Positions 1-8,908 of a DNA stretch of 64,000 nt are shown one piece after another. The DNA comes from UBA7446 sp964014735 (GTDB lineage Bacteria; Bacteroidota; Bacteroidia; Flavobacteriales; Flavobacteriaceae), in contig CAXHBH010000001.1 in NCBI GenBank assembly GCA_964014735.1, forward strand, positions 1 to 64,000. Reading direction: 5' to 3'. Within the stretch, counting starts at the first letter, position 1; every line of letters starts with the position of its first letter. Made by a program: the position numbers and the translations under genes. The notes beneath the pieces are model-generated. The model worked only from the letters and a program-made list of their open reading frames with translations, was not told the DNA's origin and searched no databases.

Positions 1-215
1 TTTTCATCAAGCTCTGAGCAAAATTCAATGACATTTTTTCTAAAAACTTTAAAAAAATGCCTGATAATCACCCCAAAATGAACAAAATAGCTCGAAAACT
101 CCCAAAAAGACTTATTTTTATGTTTTTTTTAATTTCCTCATAATTTCAATTTATTGTTTTTAGTTACTTAACAAACTTTTTCTCATTTTAGAGGTCTAAT
201 ACAAAAACCTTTATC

Positions 216-1139
216 ATGCGAAAATTCTTTTTTTTGCTCCTATTGTGTATGTCTTGTTCACAAGGCAGTGATGATAGCGCTGTGGATACATCTCCAGATA
301 CTTGTGCCAATGTTGTAAGCACCTACAGTATTATTCTTAGTAGTGCAGATTGCGATGTTGATATTCAGTCAATATTAGGAGTTAGCTCCCAATATGGCCA
401 TCAAATATTAGGAGACAAACGTCAAATTTCATTTAATAATATTGCCAATCATTTAGTTGGCGCTTTCCCTAGACGTGGAAATCCAAATACCATATCAGCC
501 AATAATCATACTGTTGAAATGACGATTAATCCCCAACCTTCAAATACCTTCATCTCTGTAAAAGGATATGATTTTGGCATATTATTTAGTGGCGTAGCTA
601 TGGACCCATTCACTGCTGAATTCTTTATGAATGGTAGCCAACCCAACCGCAGCTGGAATGAAACCGCACTAACTTCTGCTGTCAATTTAGGAACCGATTG
701 TAATAACGCCCACGTACAACCCTCGGGAGAGTATCACTATCATGGTACACCCAATGCTTTTATAGACGCACTTACCAATGGCCAAACACCTACGTCAATG
801 ATTAAGCTTGGCTATGCCGCAGATGGTTTCCCGATTTATTATAAATACGGCTATGCAAGTAATGGTAACTTAGAAGTATTGGAAAGCGGCTATCGTTTGA
901 AAGAAGGCAGTCGCCCTGGCGATGGCATAAACGCACCCAATGGATGTTATGATGGCTTATATTTTCAAGATTATGAATATGTTTCAGGGATTTCAACTCT
1001 CGATGAAGCCAATGGCCGTACTGGCAAAACCCCTGATGCTAACAGTGAATATTATTATGTTGTAACCGACAATTTCCCTTCTTCTCCAATTTATTTTCGT
1101 GGCACCCCTGATGCATCCTTCAAGCATGGCGGACCATAG
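216..1139 (+). CDS. YHYH-domain lipoprotein
   Basis: 307 residues. The N-terminus is a hydrophobic signal ending in a lipobox-like LCMSC with Cys14, followed by a Ser/Asp-rich linker, so it is predicted to be an exported lipoprotein. The family name motif YHYH is at residues 173-176 inside GEYHYHGTP, preceded by DCNNAHVQ. Further typical stretches are GYAADGFPIYYKYGY and a C-terminal DGLYFQDYEY / GKTPDANSEYYYVVTD block. YHYH proteins are secreted and functionally uncharacterised; the His and Asp/Asn content suggests metal or ligand binding, which is inference. It stands alone: about 215 bp of AT-rich sequence precedes it and yicC follows after 49 bp with its own -7 box. The start is the ATG at 216, directly before the signal peptide. 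Confidence 0.85.
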   Translation: MRKFFFLLLLCMSCSQGSDDSAVDTSPDTCANVVSTYSIILSSADCDVDIQSILGVSSQYGHQILGDKRQISFNNIANHLVGAFPRRGNPNTISANNHTVEMTINPQPSNTFISVKGYDFGILFSGVAMDPFTAEFFMNGSQPNRSWNETALTSAVNLGTDCNNAHVQPSGEYHYHGTPNAFIDALTNGQTPTSMIKLGYAADGFPIYYKYGYASNGNLEVLESGYRLKEGSRPGDGINAPNGCYDGLYFQDYEYVSGISTLDEANGRTGKTPDANSEYYYVVTDNFPSSPIYFRGTPDASFKHGGP

Positions 1140-1163
1140 CGCAAACACATACCGCCTGTTTTG

Positions 1164-1171
1164 TACCTTTG
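1164..1171 (+). promoter_or_regulatory. -7 box of yicC operon
   Basis: TACCTTTG fits the Bacteroidota -7 consensus TAnnTTTG and lies 17 nt before the yicC ATG at 1189. No clear -33 TTTG was seen. Confidence 0.5.
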
Positions 1172-1188
1172 CGCTATAATAAAGCGAT

Positions 1189-2049
1189 ATGATTCTATCC
1201 ATGACAGGCTACGGTAAGGCGGAGTTTAATGCACAAGGCAGAAAATTGCGCATTGAAATTAAGTCACTTAATAGCAAGTCATTTGATCTTAATTTCCGTA
1301 ATACTGTACGATATAGAGGCCTTGATCTAACTGCTCGCAAGCAACTAACAACGCTGTTGCACCGTGGCAAATGTGAGGTTAATGTATTTGAAGAGTGCGT
1401 TGCTGGTCAAGATATAGCATCAATAAACAAAGCAGTTGTTGCACACTATATACAAGAATTAAAAGCCATTAAACCTTTAGCAGACGAGGTACTTCTGCCG
1501 ACGGTTATGCGTATGCCTAATGTATTCTCATATGAGGAAGACTGCATTTCTGAGGAGGAACAGGAGATTTTTTTAATTACTCTTAAAAAAGCAGCGGAAG
1601 CATTAGTTACTTACCGAAAGCAAGAAGGCATTTCTTTAGAGCAAGACCTCATAAATCAATTGGAGCAAATCAAAGCACAACTCAAAACCATAGCTTCACA
1701 CGCTGACACACGCATTGCGACACGGAGGCAAAAATTACACGAGCAATTGCATAAGTTAACCTTAGAGTATGACCAAGAACGCTTGGAGCAAGAGCTAATT
1801 TATTATCTTGAAAAATGGGACATCAATGAAGAGTTGGTGCGGTTGCAACACCACCTTGATTATTTCCAAACCAACCTCGAGGAAAATACCCCAACTAAAG
1901 GCAAAAAACTAGGATTTATTGCCCAAGAAATGGGACGTGAAATCAACACAATAGGATCTAAAGCCAACGATGCAGACTTACAAAAATCTGTCGTAAGTAT
2001 GAAAGATGCCTTGGAGCGCATCAAAGAACAAGTACTCAACGCCTTGTAA
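1189..2049 (+). CDS. yicC: YicC family endoribonuclease
   Basis: 286 residues, the usual length for the family. It opens with the hallmark MTGYGKAEF and has the conserved C-terminal DUF1732 block (GREINTIGSKA, about residues 246-256, then a helical tail). E. coli YicC is a divalent-metal-dependent endoribonuclease acting in RNA turnover; cytoplasmic. It is first in a tight yicC-gmk-nadD operon: its TAA shares one base with the gmk ATG. The yicC-gmk pairing is widely conserved. The ATG at 1189 is supported by the promoter box at 1164. Confidence 0.92.
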   Translation: MILSMTGYGKAEFNAQGRKLRIEIKSLNSKSFDLNFRNTVRYRGLDLTARKQLTTLLHRGKCEVNVFEECVAGQDIASINKAVVAHYIQELKAIKPLADEVLLPTVMRMPNVFSYEEDCISEEEQEIFLITLKKAAEALVTYRKQEGISLEQDLINQLEQIKAQLKTIASHADTRIATRRQKLHEQLHKLTLEYDQERLEQELIYYLEKWDINEELVRLQHHLDYFQTNLEENTPTKGKKLGFIAQEMGREINTIGSKANDADLQKSVVSMKDALERIKEQVLNAL

Positions 2050-2618
2050 TGAAGACTGGAAAATGCATTGTTTTATCGGCCCCCTCGGGTAGTGGCAAAA
2101 CAACCATTACCAAACACTTACTTGTGCAGGAAAACTTCAACTTAGCATTCTCCGTTTCTGCTACTTCAAGACCCCCCAGGGTACAAGAGGTTGACGGCAA
2201 AGACTACTATTTCCTTTCGGAAGAAGCCTTCAAAGCAAAAATCTCTGCAGGAGATTTTATAGAATACGAAGAGGTATATCCTGGCATGTTTTATGGCACA
2301 TTGAAATCTGAGCTAGATCGCATTTGGGCATTGGGCAAAAATGTAGTGTTTGACATAGACGTGGTAGGCGGACTTAATATCAAAAAGCAATTTCCTAACA
2401 ATACCCTTTCCATATTCATTAAACCACCTAGTACGGCAGCCTTGGCGGAACGCTTGCGTCTTCGGGGAACTGATAGTTTAGATAAAATTACTACACGATT
2501 AGAAAAAGTTAATACTGAAATGACACGCGCCAAAGAATTCGACGCTGTGGTGGTAAACGACAATTTGGAAACTGCCAAAAGTGAAACGGAAGAACACATC
2601 ACCAATTTCTTGGAATGA
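2049..2618 (+). CDS. gmk: Guanylate kinase
   Basis: 189 residues. Converts GMP plus ATP to GDP plus ADP in purine nucleotide synthesis. The P-loop APSGSGKT is at residues 11-18. GMP-binding elements follow: the SxTSRPPR stretch, GKDYYFLS, and EYEEVYPGMFYGT. The Walker-B-like DIDVVGG carries Val where many homologues have Gln (DIDVQG). The C-terminus has the expected RLEKVNTEM helix. It overlaps yicC by 1 bp and nadD by 4 bp (ATGA), so the three are probably translationally coupled. Confidence 0.95.
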   Translation: MKTGKCIVLSAPSGSGKTTITKHLLVQENFNLAFSVSATSRPPRVQEVDGKDYYFLSEEAFKAKISAGDFIEYEEVYPGMFYGTLKSELDRIWALGKNVVFDIDVVGGLNIKKQFPNNTLSIFIKPPSTAALAERLRLRGTDSLDKITTRLEKVNTEMTRAKEFDAVVVNDNLETAKSETEEHITNFLE

Positions 2619-3184
2619 TGAACCGGATTGCGCTATTTTTTGGAAGCTTTAATCCTATTCACAAAGGACATATTGGCATTGGTCAAGCGGTCCTAGACCA
2701 ACAAAAGGCAGATGAGATACACTACGTACTTTCCCCCCAGAACCCACATAAAAACAGGGCTGTGCTTTTACCAGAAGAACAGCGTTGGAATATGTTGTCA
2801 AAGGCCTTAGAGCCTTATAATGGTTTGGTAGCCAGCGACACTGAGTTGCACATGCCAAAGCCGAGTTATACGGCCCAGACCCTTAAAAAACTAACGGCTG
2901 ACCATCCTGAAAACAACTATATCATACTTATGGGTGCCGACAGCGCAATAGGACTGAAAGCATGGCAAAATGCTGATTATATTAAGCAATTCCCGTTGTT
3001 AATTTATCCCAGAAATGATATTTCTCTAGACTCATTTCCAGCACATCAACGCCTTCAAGCCCCCTTGTTGGATGTTTCTGCCACAAGTATTCGCAAAACA
3101 AGGGATGTGCAACAGTTAAAAGAATGGTTGCCTGAAGGGGTTGTGGGGTACCTGCAAGCGAATCAACATCTTAATGATATTTAA
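2615..3184 (+). CDS. nadD: Nicotinate-nucleotide adenylyltransferase
   Basis: 189 residues. Adenylates nicotinate mononucleotide to deamido-NAD. The nucleotidyltransferase signature GSFNPIHKGHIGIG (residues 10-23, HxGH-like) is at the N-terminus, MGADS is mid-protein, and VSATSIRK is near residue 148, as expected for NadD. It starts at ATG 2615 overlapping the gmk stop; a second ATG follows at once at 2618. Its 3' end overlaps the opposing gene by 14 bp with no terminator between them. Confidence 0.93.
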   Translation: MMNRIALFFGSFNPIHKGHIGIGQAVLDQQKADEIHYVLSPQNPHKNRAVLLPEEQRWNMLSKALEPYNGLVASDTELHMPKPSYTAQTLKKLTADHPENNYIILMGADSAIGLKAWQNADYIKQFPLLIYPRNDISLDSFPAHQRLQAPLLDVSATSIRKTRDVQQLKEWLPEGVVGYLQANQHLNDI

Positions 3185-4307
3185 TCTTACGAAGTATCCG
3201 CTGGGTATCTTTTAGGCTTTGATAGGCTTGTTTGCCATGTCGCTTGATTGCGGCAGTGAGTTCGTTTAATTTATTTAGTGCCTCTTCAAAACCGTTAAGG
3301 TAACACAGCATATAAGTAGGCCCCAAGTTACCCACATCTTCTTTGTCGTTTTTGTTCAGGCTTAGGTTTTTTAGCAGTTTTTTACCCAATGCGTTGTTGG
3401 CATTGTAAATATGATGTAGCAGCTTCTTTTCATATTTAGGCGGGGTAAACAAAAACTCAGAGTCAATTTGGTAGGAGCCTTTGTTGTCAAATAAAAAAGA
3501 CACTCGCTCAAGGGGGTAGTATTTGAATGCATTGTTAAACCCCAAACGTACATACTCAATAAGACTAAAAGAATGGGCATCCATTTCAATTTCCACCTCA
3601 TCATGTGCTGAGTAGAATAATTTTACATGCTCATTGATAAGCTCAATATCCACTCTTGAATAATAAGACATTCCTTTTACCTTTTTTTCCAAACCTGCCC
3701 AACAAAGCACAAACGACTCCTTAAAAACCTTATAACCGGGCTTTAATACCGCATCGTGGCGGTTCATAAAATCAACAACACCGTCGAGTGTGAGCTCTAT
3801 GTTGTTTTGGGCGTGCTTTTCAATTTCTGCTACTACTTTGACATTGGTATCTTGTAGCTCAATGTCAAAACCTTTGGATACTGAGATACTCCCATCTCTG
3901 TAAAACACAGCACCTCCATAATATTTCCAAATATTTTTTCGTAATGCCGTTATTTTATTAGTGGGTCTAATGGTCACCAAGCCTACAACCTTACCTTCAG
4001 CCAAATGTGGAAAGTGGATGTTTTCATACAGCACTAAAGGAGGGTTTTCTAGAAAGGCATTGATGAGGTTTTGCAGCTTGGCATCATCAAAAAAGTCTAC
4101 TCCACGGATGCTATTGTCACTGTCATCTACTCCCACAACAATGTATGAGTTGTTTTTTGGGTTTGAATTAGACAGGGCACAAATGTGTTTTAGGAATTTA
4201 GCCTTGCCTTCGCGCTGGCGCAAATTCAACTGTCTTTTTTTGTCATAAAAACTGTTTTCATCATTGTGCGCAAGCAAACTTTTGATGAGCAACCTTTTAT
4301 TAATCAT
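3171..4307 (-). CDS. AlbA_2/Schlafen-type putative DNA-binding protein
   Basis: About 378 residues. Residues 20-150 resemble the AlbA_2 (divergent AAA_4, Schlafen-like) domain: an acidic/basic start (FYDKKRQLNLRQREGKAKFLKHICALSN), then SYIVVGVDDSDNSIRGVD and the region ending KNIWKYYGGAVFYRDGS. The rest, about 200 residues, is not recognised and looks soluble. AlbA_2 proteins are mostly uncharacterised regulators or nucleic-acid-binding proteins. The ATG at 4307 is preferred over an adjacent GTG at 4310. It is a lone minus-strand gene between two plus-strand operons, with a possible -7 box at 4323-4330. Confidence 0.7.
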   Translation of the reverse strand: MINKRLLIKSLLAHNDENSFYDKKRQLNLRQREGKAKFLKHICALSNSNPKNNSYIVVGVDDSDNSIRGVDFFDDAKLQNLINAFLENPPLVLYENIHFPHLAEGKVVGLVTIRPTNKITALRKNIWKYYGGAVFYRDGSISVSKGFDIELQDTNVKVVAEIEKHAQNNIELTLDGVVDFMNRHDAVLKPGYKVFKESFVLCWAGLEKKVKGMSYYSRVDIELINEHVKLFYSAHDEVEIEMDAHSFSLIEYVRLGFNNAFKYYPLERVSFLFDNKGSYQIDSEFLFTPPKYEKKLLHHIYNANNALGKKLLKNLSLNKNDKEDVGNLGPTYMLCYLNGFEEALNKLNELTAAIKRHGKQAYQSLKDTQRILRKIKYH

Positions 4308-4322
4308 CACAAATATTTATAA

Positions 4323-4330
4323 CAAAGTTA
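4323..4330 (-). promoter_or_regulatory. -7 box for AlbA_2 gene
   Basis: Minus-strand TAACTTTG fits TAnnTTTG, 15 nt upstream of the ATG at 4307. Confidence 0.45.
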
Positions 4331-4356
4331 GTGAGCTGTTTCAATACTTTTTGTAA

Positions 4357-4364
4357 TACTTTTG
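4357..4364 (+). promoter_or_regulatory. Possible -7 box for moxR/bat operon
   Basis: TACTTTTG matches TAnnTTTG, 84 nt before the moxR ATG. A looser variant with one extra spacer base (TACATTTTG) lies at 4414-4422, nearer the gene. Either could drive the long operon. Confidence 0.35.
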
Positions 4365-4448
4365 AGAAGCTTTATTTTTAACCAAATATTAACAGGCGTA
4401 CAGCACATTTTTGTACATTTTGCAACGCTAATTAAAAAAACAAAGAAC

Positions 4449-5447
4449 ATGAGCGATAACGCTGTAGATATTAAAGCACTTAACGATCACATAGAAAAAG
4501 AAAGCGCTTTCACAGACATCCTAACGCTTGAAATGAACAAGGTTATTGTAGGACAACAGCAAATGGTAGAGCGTTTGCTTATCGGATTGCTAGGACAAGG
4601 GCATATACTTTTAGAAGGTGTCCCAGGTTTGGCCAAGACCCTTGCCATCAACACATTGAGCAAGGCAGTAAAGGGAAGTTTCAGCCGGATTCAATTTACG
4701 CCCGATTTGCTTCCTGCTGACGTAATTGGAACCATGATTTATAACGCTAAGGAGAATGATTTTAGCATTAAAAAAGGTCCGGTATTTGCTAATTTTGTGC
4801 TGGCAGACGAGATAAACAGAGCTCCTGCAAAAGTTCAATCTGCCCTGTTGGAAGCCATGCAAGAAAAGCAAGTAACCATTGGTGACGAAACTTTTAAGCT
4901 CAAACCGCCATTTTTGGTGATGGCGACCCAAAACCCAGTGGAGCAAGAAGGTACGTATCCGCTTCCAGAGGCACAAGTAGATCGTTTTATGCTGAAGGTA
5001 ATCATTGATTATCCCAAGCTATCAGATGAGCAAGAAATTGTTCGCGCAAACCTCAATGATTCCTTTGGCATGGTAAAACCTGTTATCAGTACAGCCCAAA
5101 TTTCTAAGGCACAAAAGGCTGTTCGCGAAGTTTATATGGATGAAAAAATTGAGAAGTACATTTTAGACTTGGTTTTTGCCACAAGATATCCTGAAAAATA
5201 TAAATTACAATCTTTAAAACCATTTATTAGTTTTGGCGCCTCACCTAGAGGAAGTATTAATTTAGCAACTGCATCCAAATGCTATGCTTTTATCAAGCGC
5301 CGTGGCTATGTGATTCCAGAAGACGTCCGCGCCGTTATTTATGATGTGTTGCGCCACCGTATTGGAATCACTTACGAAGCCGAAGCCGAGAATATTAGCT
5401 CGGAAGACATTATACAGCGTATTGTTAACGCCGTGGAGGTGCCCTAG
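4449..5447 (+). CDS. MoxR-family AAA+ ATPase
   Basis: 332 residues from ATG 4449. An in-frame TTG at 4362 would add 29 unconserved residues and overlap the promoter region, so it is rejected. Walker A GVPGLAKT is at residues 57-64, Walker B VLADEINRAP at about 115-124, and the sensor region ATQNPVEQEGTYPLPEAQVDRFM is typical of MoxR. MoxR ATPases act with von Willebrand factor A (VWA) proteins as chaperone-like assembly or maturation systems. Here it heads an operon with DUF58 and batA-E, the standard Bacteroidota arrangement. Cytoplasmic. Confidence 0.93.
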   Translation: MSDNAVDIKALNDHIEKESAFTDILTLEMNKVIVGQQQMVERLLIGLLGQGHILLEGVPGLAKTLAINTLSKAVKGSFSRIQFTPDLLPADVIGTMIYNAKENDFSIKKGPVFANFVLADEINRAPAKVQSALLEAMQEKQVTIGDETFKLKPPFLVMATQNPVEQEGTYPLPEAQVDRFMLKVIIDYPKLSDEQEIVRANLNDSFGMVKPVISTAQISKAQKAVREVYMDEKIEKYILDLVFATRYPEKYKLQSLKPFISFGASPRGSINLATASKCYAFIKRRGYVIPEDVRAVIYDVLRHRIGITYEAEAENISSEDIIQRIVNAVEVP

Positions 5448-5467
5448 TTTTTAAACAGTTTTTCGCT

Positions 5468-6334
5468 ATGGATACAAAAGAGCTTTTAAAGAAAGTTCGG
5501 AAGATAGAGATTAAGACCCGCCGATTGAGTAATAATATCTTTGGGGGGGAATATCACAGTACCTTTAAGGGACGTGGCATGACCTTTAGCGAAGTGCGTC
5601 AATATCAATATGGTGATGATGTCCGTGCCATTGACTGGAACGTTACCGCACGTTATCAAGAGCCCTTTGTAAAAGTATTTGAGGAAGAGCGGGAGTTAAC
5701 CCTTATGTTGGTGGTAGACATTAGTGGCTCTGCCGATTTTGGGTCATTAGAACAACGTAAGCGCGACACCCTTACTGAGATAGCGGCCACACTTGCCTTT
5801 TCTGCATTACAGAACAATGACAAAGTAGGCCTGCTTATGTTCTCAGATGATGTAGAATTGTTTATTACGCCCAAAAAGGGAAAATCACACGTGTTACGCA
5901 TCATTAGAGAATTGTTGGAACACCAACCTAAAAGCAGCAAGACAGACATTGCAGGCGCATTAGAGTTTATGAGCCGCATTCTAAAAAAACGTGCCATTGT
6001 GTTTATACTATCCGATTTTTTAGATAATGATTATTCCAAATCCGTACAGTTGGCCGCAAAAAAGCATGACCTAACAGGCGTTCGACTATACGACCCCATA
6101 GAAGCCAAACTTCCAAAAGCAGGATTATTGCTTGTTCGTGATGCTGAAACGGCTGCACATAAATGGGTTAACAGCTCGTCAAAATCAGTACGCATGTCCT
6201 ATGCGCTTGCACACTTAAAAACTGCTGATTATTTCAGCACTCAATTCACAAGATATGGCGCAGGAGCACTTTCATGTGCTACCAATGAGAGCTACGTCAA
6301 AAAACTATTAACCTACTTCAAAGGCCGTGGATAA
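5468..6334 (+). CDS. DUF58 domain protein
   Basis: 288 residues. It carries the DUF58 signature GRGMTFSEVRQYQYGDDVRAIDWNVTAR (near residues 36-62, split by variable positions) followed by a VWA-like fold with a metal-ion adhesion (MIDAS) start DISGS at 84-88. DUF58 proteins sit beside MoxR ATPases and are thought to be their partners. It begins 20 bp after moxR. The next gene starts with GTG inside its last codons (8-bp overlap, GTGGATAA). No transmembrane segment is visible. Confidence 0.9.
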   Translation: MDTKELLKKVRKIEIKTRRLSNNIFGGEYHSTFKGRGMTFSEVRQYQYGDDVRAIDWNVTARYQEPFVKVFEEERELTLMLVVDISGSADFGSLEQRKRDTLTEIAATLAFSALQNNDKVGLLMFSDDVELFITPKKGKSHVLRIIRELLEHQPKSSKTDIAGALEFMSRILKKRAIVFILSDFLDNDYSKSVQLAAKKHDLTGVRLYDPIEAKLPKAGLLLVRDAETAAHKWVNSSSKSVRMSYALAHLKTADYFSTQFTRYGAGALSCATNESYVKKLLTYFKGRG

Positions 6335-7910
6335 AGGGATTCGTTTTTTGCTTTTGTTTGTCTCTTGTTGGAGTATGGCCCAAACACAAGTAAGCCTCAC
6401 GGCTGATACCCTTGAGGTGCGCTTGGCAGAGCAAATAAACCTCAACTTGGCTGTGTCTACGGACAAACAAGCAAGTATAGAGTTTCCTCCCCTCAAGGCA
6501 TTTGCCCCTTTTGAAGTAATTGATACTACAGATGTTGACACCACAGTTTCAGCAAATAAATTTGTTTACTCAAAGACATATGCGGTTATTCAGTTTGATT
6601 CGGGGCAGTTTACATTGCCACAACAAATTGTAGTTGTTGAAGGAGCGGTATTTTCAACAGACTCTCTTTTGGTAAGTGTTAAAGATGTGGCCGTAGACAC
6701 ATTGGAGCAACCTCTCTTTCCCATAAAGACTATTTTACCTATGGCAAAAAATACCACTGGTTGGTGGAAACCCTACAGCTATGGTTTTTTGATTTTAATG
6801 GCAGCCGTTTTGCTCTACGTGTTTGTTGTAAGAACCCAGAAACGCATCCGTGCAAAGCGAGAAAAAATGCCTCCCTTTGAGCGCGCCCTTCAAGCCCTTC
6901 AAGCCCTTGAATCCAAACAGCTGGACAAACAAGAGGCTTACAAAGATTATTATTCTGAAATGACCGATATTGTCAGAAACTACTTGGAGGATGAGACCAA
7001 TATTGATGCCTTGGAAAGCACTTCAGATGAACTTTTGACAAAGTTAGAGCTTCTAAGAGACTCTGGTAACCTTGAATTGACAAACGCAACAATCGATCAA
7101 CTCAAGCAGGTGTTGTCAACGGCCGACTTGGTTAAATTTGCACGTGCCCTTCCAGAAGAATATTTGGCACGTTTGGATAGAGAAAAAATTGAATTGGTTG
7201 TTATAGACACTAAAGCAGCACTTCCTGAGCCAACGGAAGAGGAACGTTTACAAAATGAGGCCTACGCCAGAATTCGTCGTAAGCAACAACAACTTAAGCA
7301 GATTAAAATAGCAGGATTTTCCTTTTTGGGAGCATTAGCCATTACTGCCACAGTTATGATTTATAACTACGGCGCTATGCAAGCCAAAGACCGTTTGTTT
7401 GGTCATCCAACGCTAAAATGGTTGCAACAAGAATGGGTATCAAGCACCTATGGTATTTCTGCTATGTCACTAAAATCCCCCGATGCTTTTAGTAGAAAAA
7501 CTACCCAAAACCGACTCAATCAGCAGTTTGTATTAGGCTCTTTGGAAGAAGCATTTATGATTGTTCTACACATGGAGCATTCCACAGCAAAAGAAGAACA
7601 AACCATTGACTTACAACAAAAAGTAGATAAGGTGATTCGCACATTTGATAGTATGGGTGCAACCAATATTTTTCAAAAACAAAACGATTACAAAACGACT
7701 TCAGGAATTGAGGGAATTGTTGCTTCAGGCTCTTTTGATTGGACTAAAAACAATAAAGATACCCAGCGTAAAACCTATGAGGTTTATCACTTTACTGAAA
7801 ACAAAGGTTTTCAACAGCTTCAGTTAGTTTATGATCGAAATGACCGCTATGCCAAAGAACTTATCACCCGAATGCTGAACAGCATTGAATTTATAAAGGA
7901 AAAATCATAA
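6327..7910 (+). CDS. Bat-operon membrane protein, BatD/DUF4381-like
   Basis: 527 residues from a GTG overlapping the DUF58 stop by 8 bp. A signal peptide (about residues 1-19, ending SMAQ) is followed by a beta-rich periplasmic part resembling the N-terminus of BatD, a transmembrane helix at about 151-168, a Lys/Glu-rich cytoplasmic stretch, a second helix at about 327-345, and a C-terminal domain of about 170 residues that I do not recognise. Its position between DUF58 and batA is where Bacteroidota carry a BatD-like or DUF4381 gene. It is distinct from the true batD downstream. Function is inferred only from the operon. The ATG of batA overlaps its stop by one base. Confidence 0.7.
   Translation: MDKGIRFLLLFVSCWSMAQTQVSLTADTLEVRLAEQINLNLAVSTDKQASIEFPPLKAFAPFEVIDTTDVDTTVSANKFVYSKTYAVIQFDSGQFTLPQQIVVVEGAVFSTDSLLVSVKDVAVDTLEQPLFPIKTILPMAKNTTGWWKPYSYGFLILMAAVLLYVFVVRTQKRIRAKREKMPPFERALQALQALESKQLDKQEAYKDYYSEMTDIVRNYLEDETNIDALESTSDELLTKLELLRDSGNLELTNATIDQLKQVLSTADLVKFARALPEEYLARLDREKIELVVIDTKAALPEPTEEERLQNEAYARIRRKQQQLKQIKIAGFSFLGALAITATVMIYNYGAMQAKDRLFGHPTLKWLQQEWVSSTYGISAMSLKSPDAFSRKTTQNRLNQQFVLGSLEEAFMIVLHMEHSTAKEEQTIDLQQKVDKVIRTFDSMGATNIFQKQNDYKTTSGIEGIVASGSFDWTKNNKDTQRKTYEVYHFTENKGFQQLQLVYDRNDRYAKELITRMLNSIEFIKEKS
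6885..6911 (+). repeat. Three 9-bp in-frame tandem repeats
   Basis: GCCCTTCAA twice, then GCCCTTGAA, encoding (Ala-Leu-Gln)2-Ala-Leu-Glu just after the first membrane helix of the 527-residue Bat-operon protein. This could be a slippage-prone site, but length changes stay in frame. Confidence 0.8.
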
Positions 7911-8908
7911 TGGATTACACTTTTGCACATCCTGATTTTTTCTTGGGTCTATTGCTGATACCCTTACTATTGGCATGGCATATTATATCACGAAAAAGAC
8001 AACAGGCACATTTACTCACTTCCAGCATCAATGCCTTTCCCAGGTCAGGGAGCTTATCTAAACTGCGACCCATATTATTAATGTTGCGTCTGCTGGCCAT
8101 TGCCCTAATTGTTACTGCTTTGGCGCGTCCACAAACACAAGATGTTAGTACCCAAACCAAAACAAATAAAGGTATTGACATTGTTATTGCTATCGATGTT
8201 TCGTCTAGTATGTTGGCCCGTGACTTAAAGCCTAACAGATTAGCCGCACTTAAAAATGTGGCATCAGATTTTATTTCTAAAAGGAAAACAGACCGCATAG
8301 GTTTGGTGGTATATGCAGGTGAAAGCTACACCAAAACACCTATAACTTCAGATAAGGCCTTGGTAATTGACGTACTCAATAAGGTCAACTATGACGGCGT
8401 GATTAACGATGGAACCGCCATTGGAATGGGATTGGCAACTGCCGTAAACCGATTGCGTGACAGTAAAACCAAGAGCAAGGTAATTATCTTACTTACAGAC
8501 GGCGTTAACAACACGGGTTTTGTTGACCCCAAGACAGCAGCGGGCCTTGCAAGCACCTATGGTATCAAAACCTATACCATAGGATTAGGGAGTAACGGAA
8601 GCGCGCCTGCCCCGGTAGCTCTACGTCAAGACGGATCTTTTGTATATAAATTGCGAAAAGTTGAAATTGATGAAGAACTACTTAAGTCTATCGCTGAGGA
8701 GACTGGCGGCAGTTATTATCGTGCAACAGACAATAAAAAGTTAGCAGCCATTTATAAAGAGATAGACAAATTAGAACGTACAGATGTAGAAGAAATACGA
8801 TATACTAAATACCACGAAAAGTTTAGGTGGTTTGTTCTTGTGGCAATGGGCGCATTGTTTTTGGAATGGCTTTTGCGGCTTACACTTTTTAAATCAGCGC
8901 TAGCATGA
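7910..8908 (+). CDS. batA: BatA, VWA-domain membrane protein
   Basis: 332 residues. Two N-terminal membrane helices (about 10-25 and 55-72), then a VWA domain with MIDAS DVSSS at 96-100 and TDGVN (the Thr/Asp of the later MIDAS loop), and a C-terminal helix at about 308-326. This is the BatA/BatB topology, with the VWA domain in the periplasm. The Bat proteins are linked to aerotolerance in Bacteroides fragilis and to envelope stress; the biochemical role is unsettled. It overlaps batB by 4 bp. Confidence 0.9.
   Translation: MDYTFAHPDFFLGLLLIPLLLAWHIISRKRQQAHLLTSSINAFPRSGSLSKLRPILLMLRLLAIALIVTALARPQTQDVSTQTKTNKGIDIVIAIDVSSSMLARDLKPNRLAALKNVASDFISKRKTDRIGLVVYAGESYTKTPITSDKALVIDVLNKVNYDGVINDGTAIGMGLATAVNRLRDSKTKSKVIILLTDGVNNTGFVDPKTAAGLASTYGIKTYTIGLGSNGSAPAPVALRQDGSFVYKLRKVEIDEELLKSIAEETGGSYYRATDNKKLAAIYKEIDKLERTDVEEIRYTKYHEKFRWFVLVAMGALFLEWLLRLTLFKSALA

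Noticed and set aside
1..215. Possible 3' end of a previous gene
   Set aside because: One frame is open only to position 79 and shows no recognisable protein; the rest is AT-rich with no terminator.
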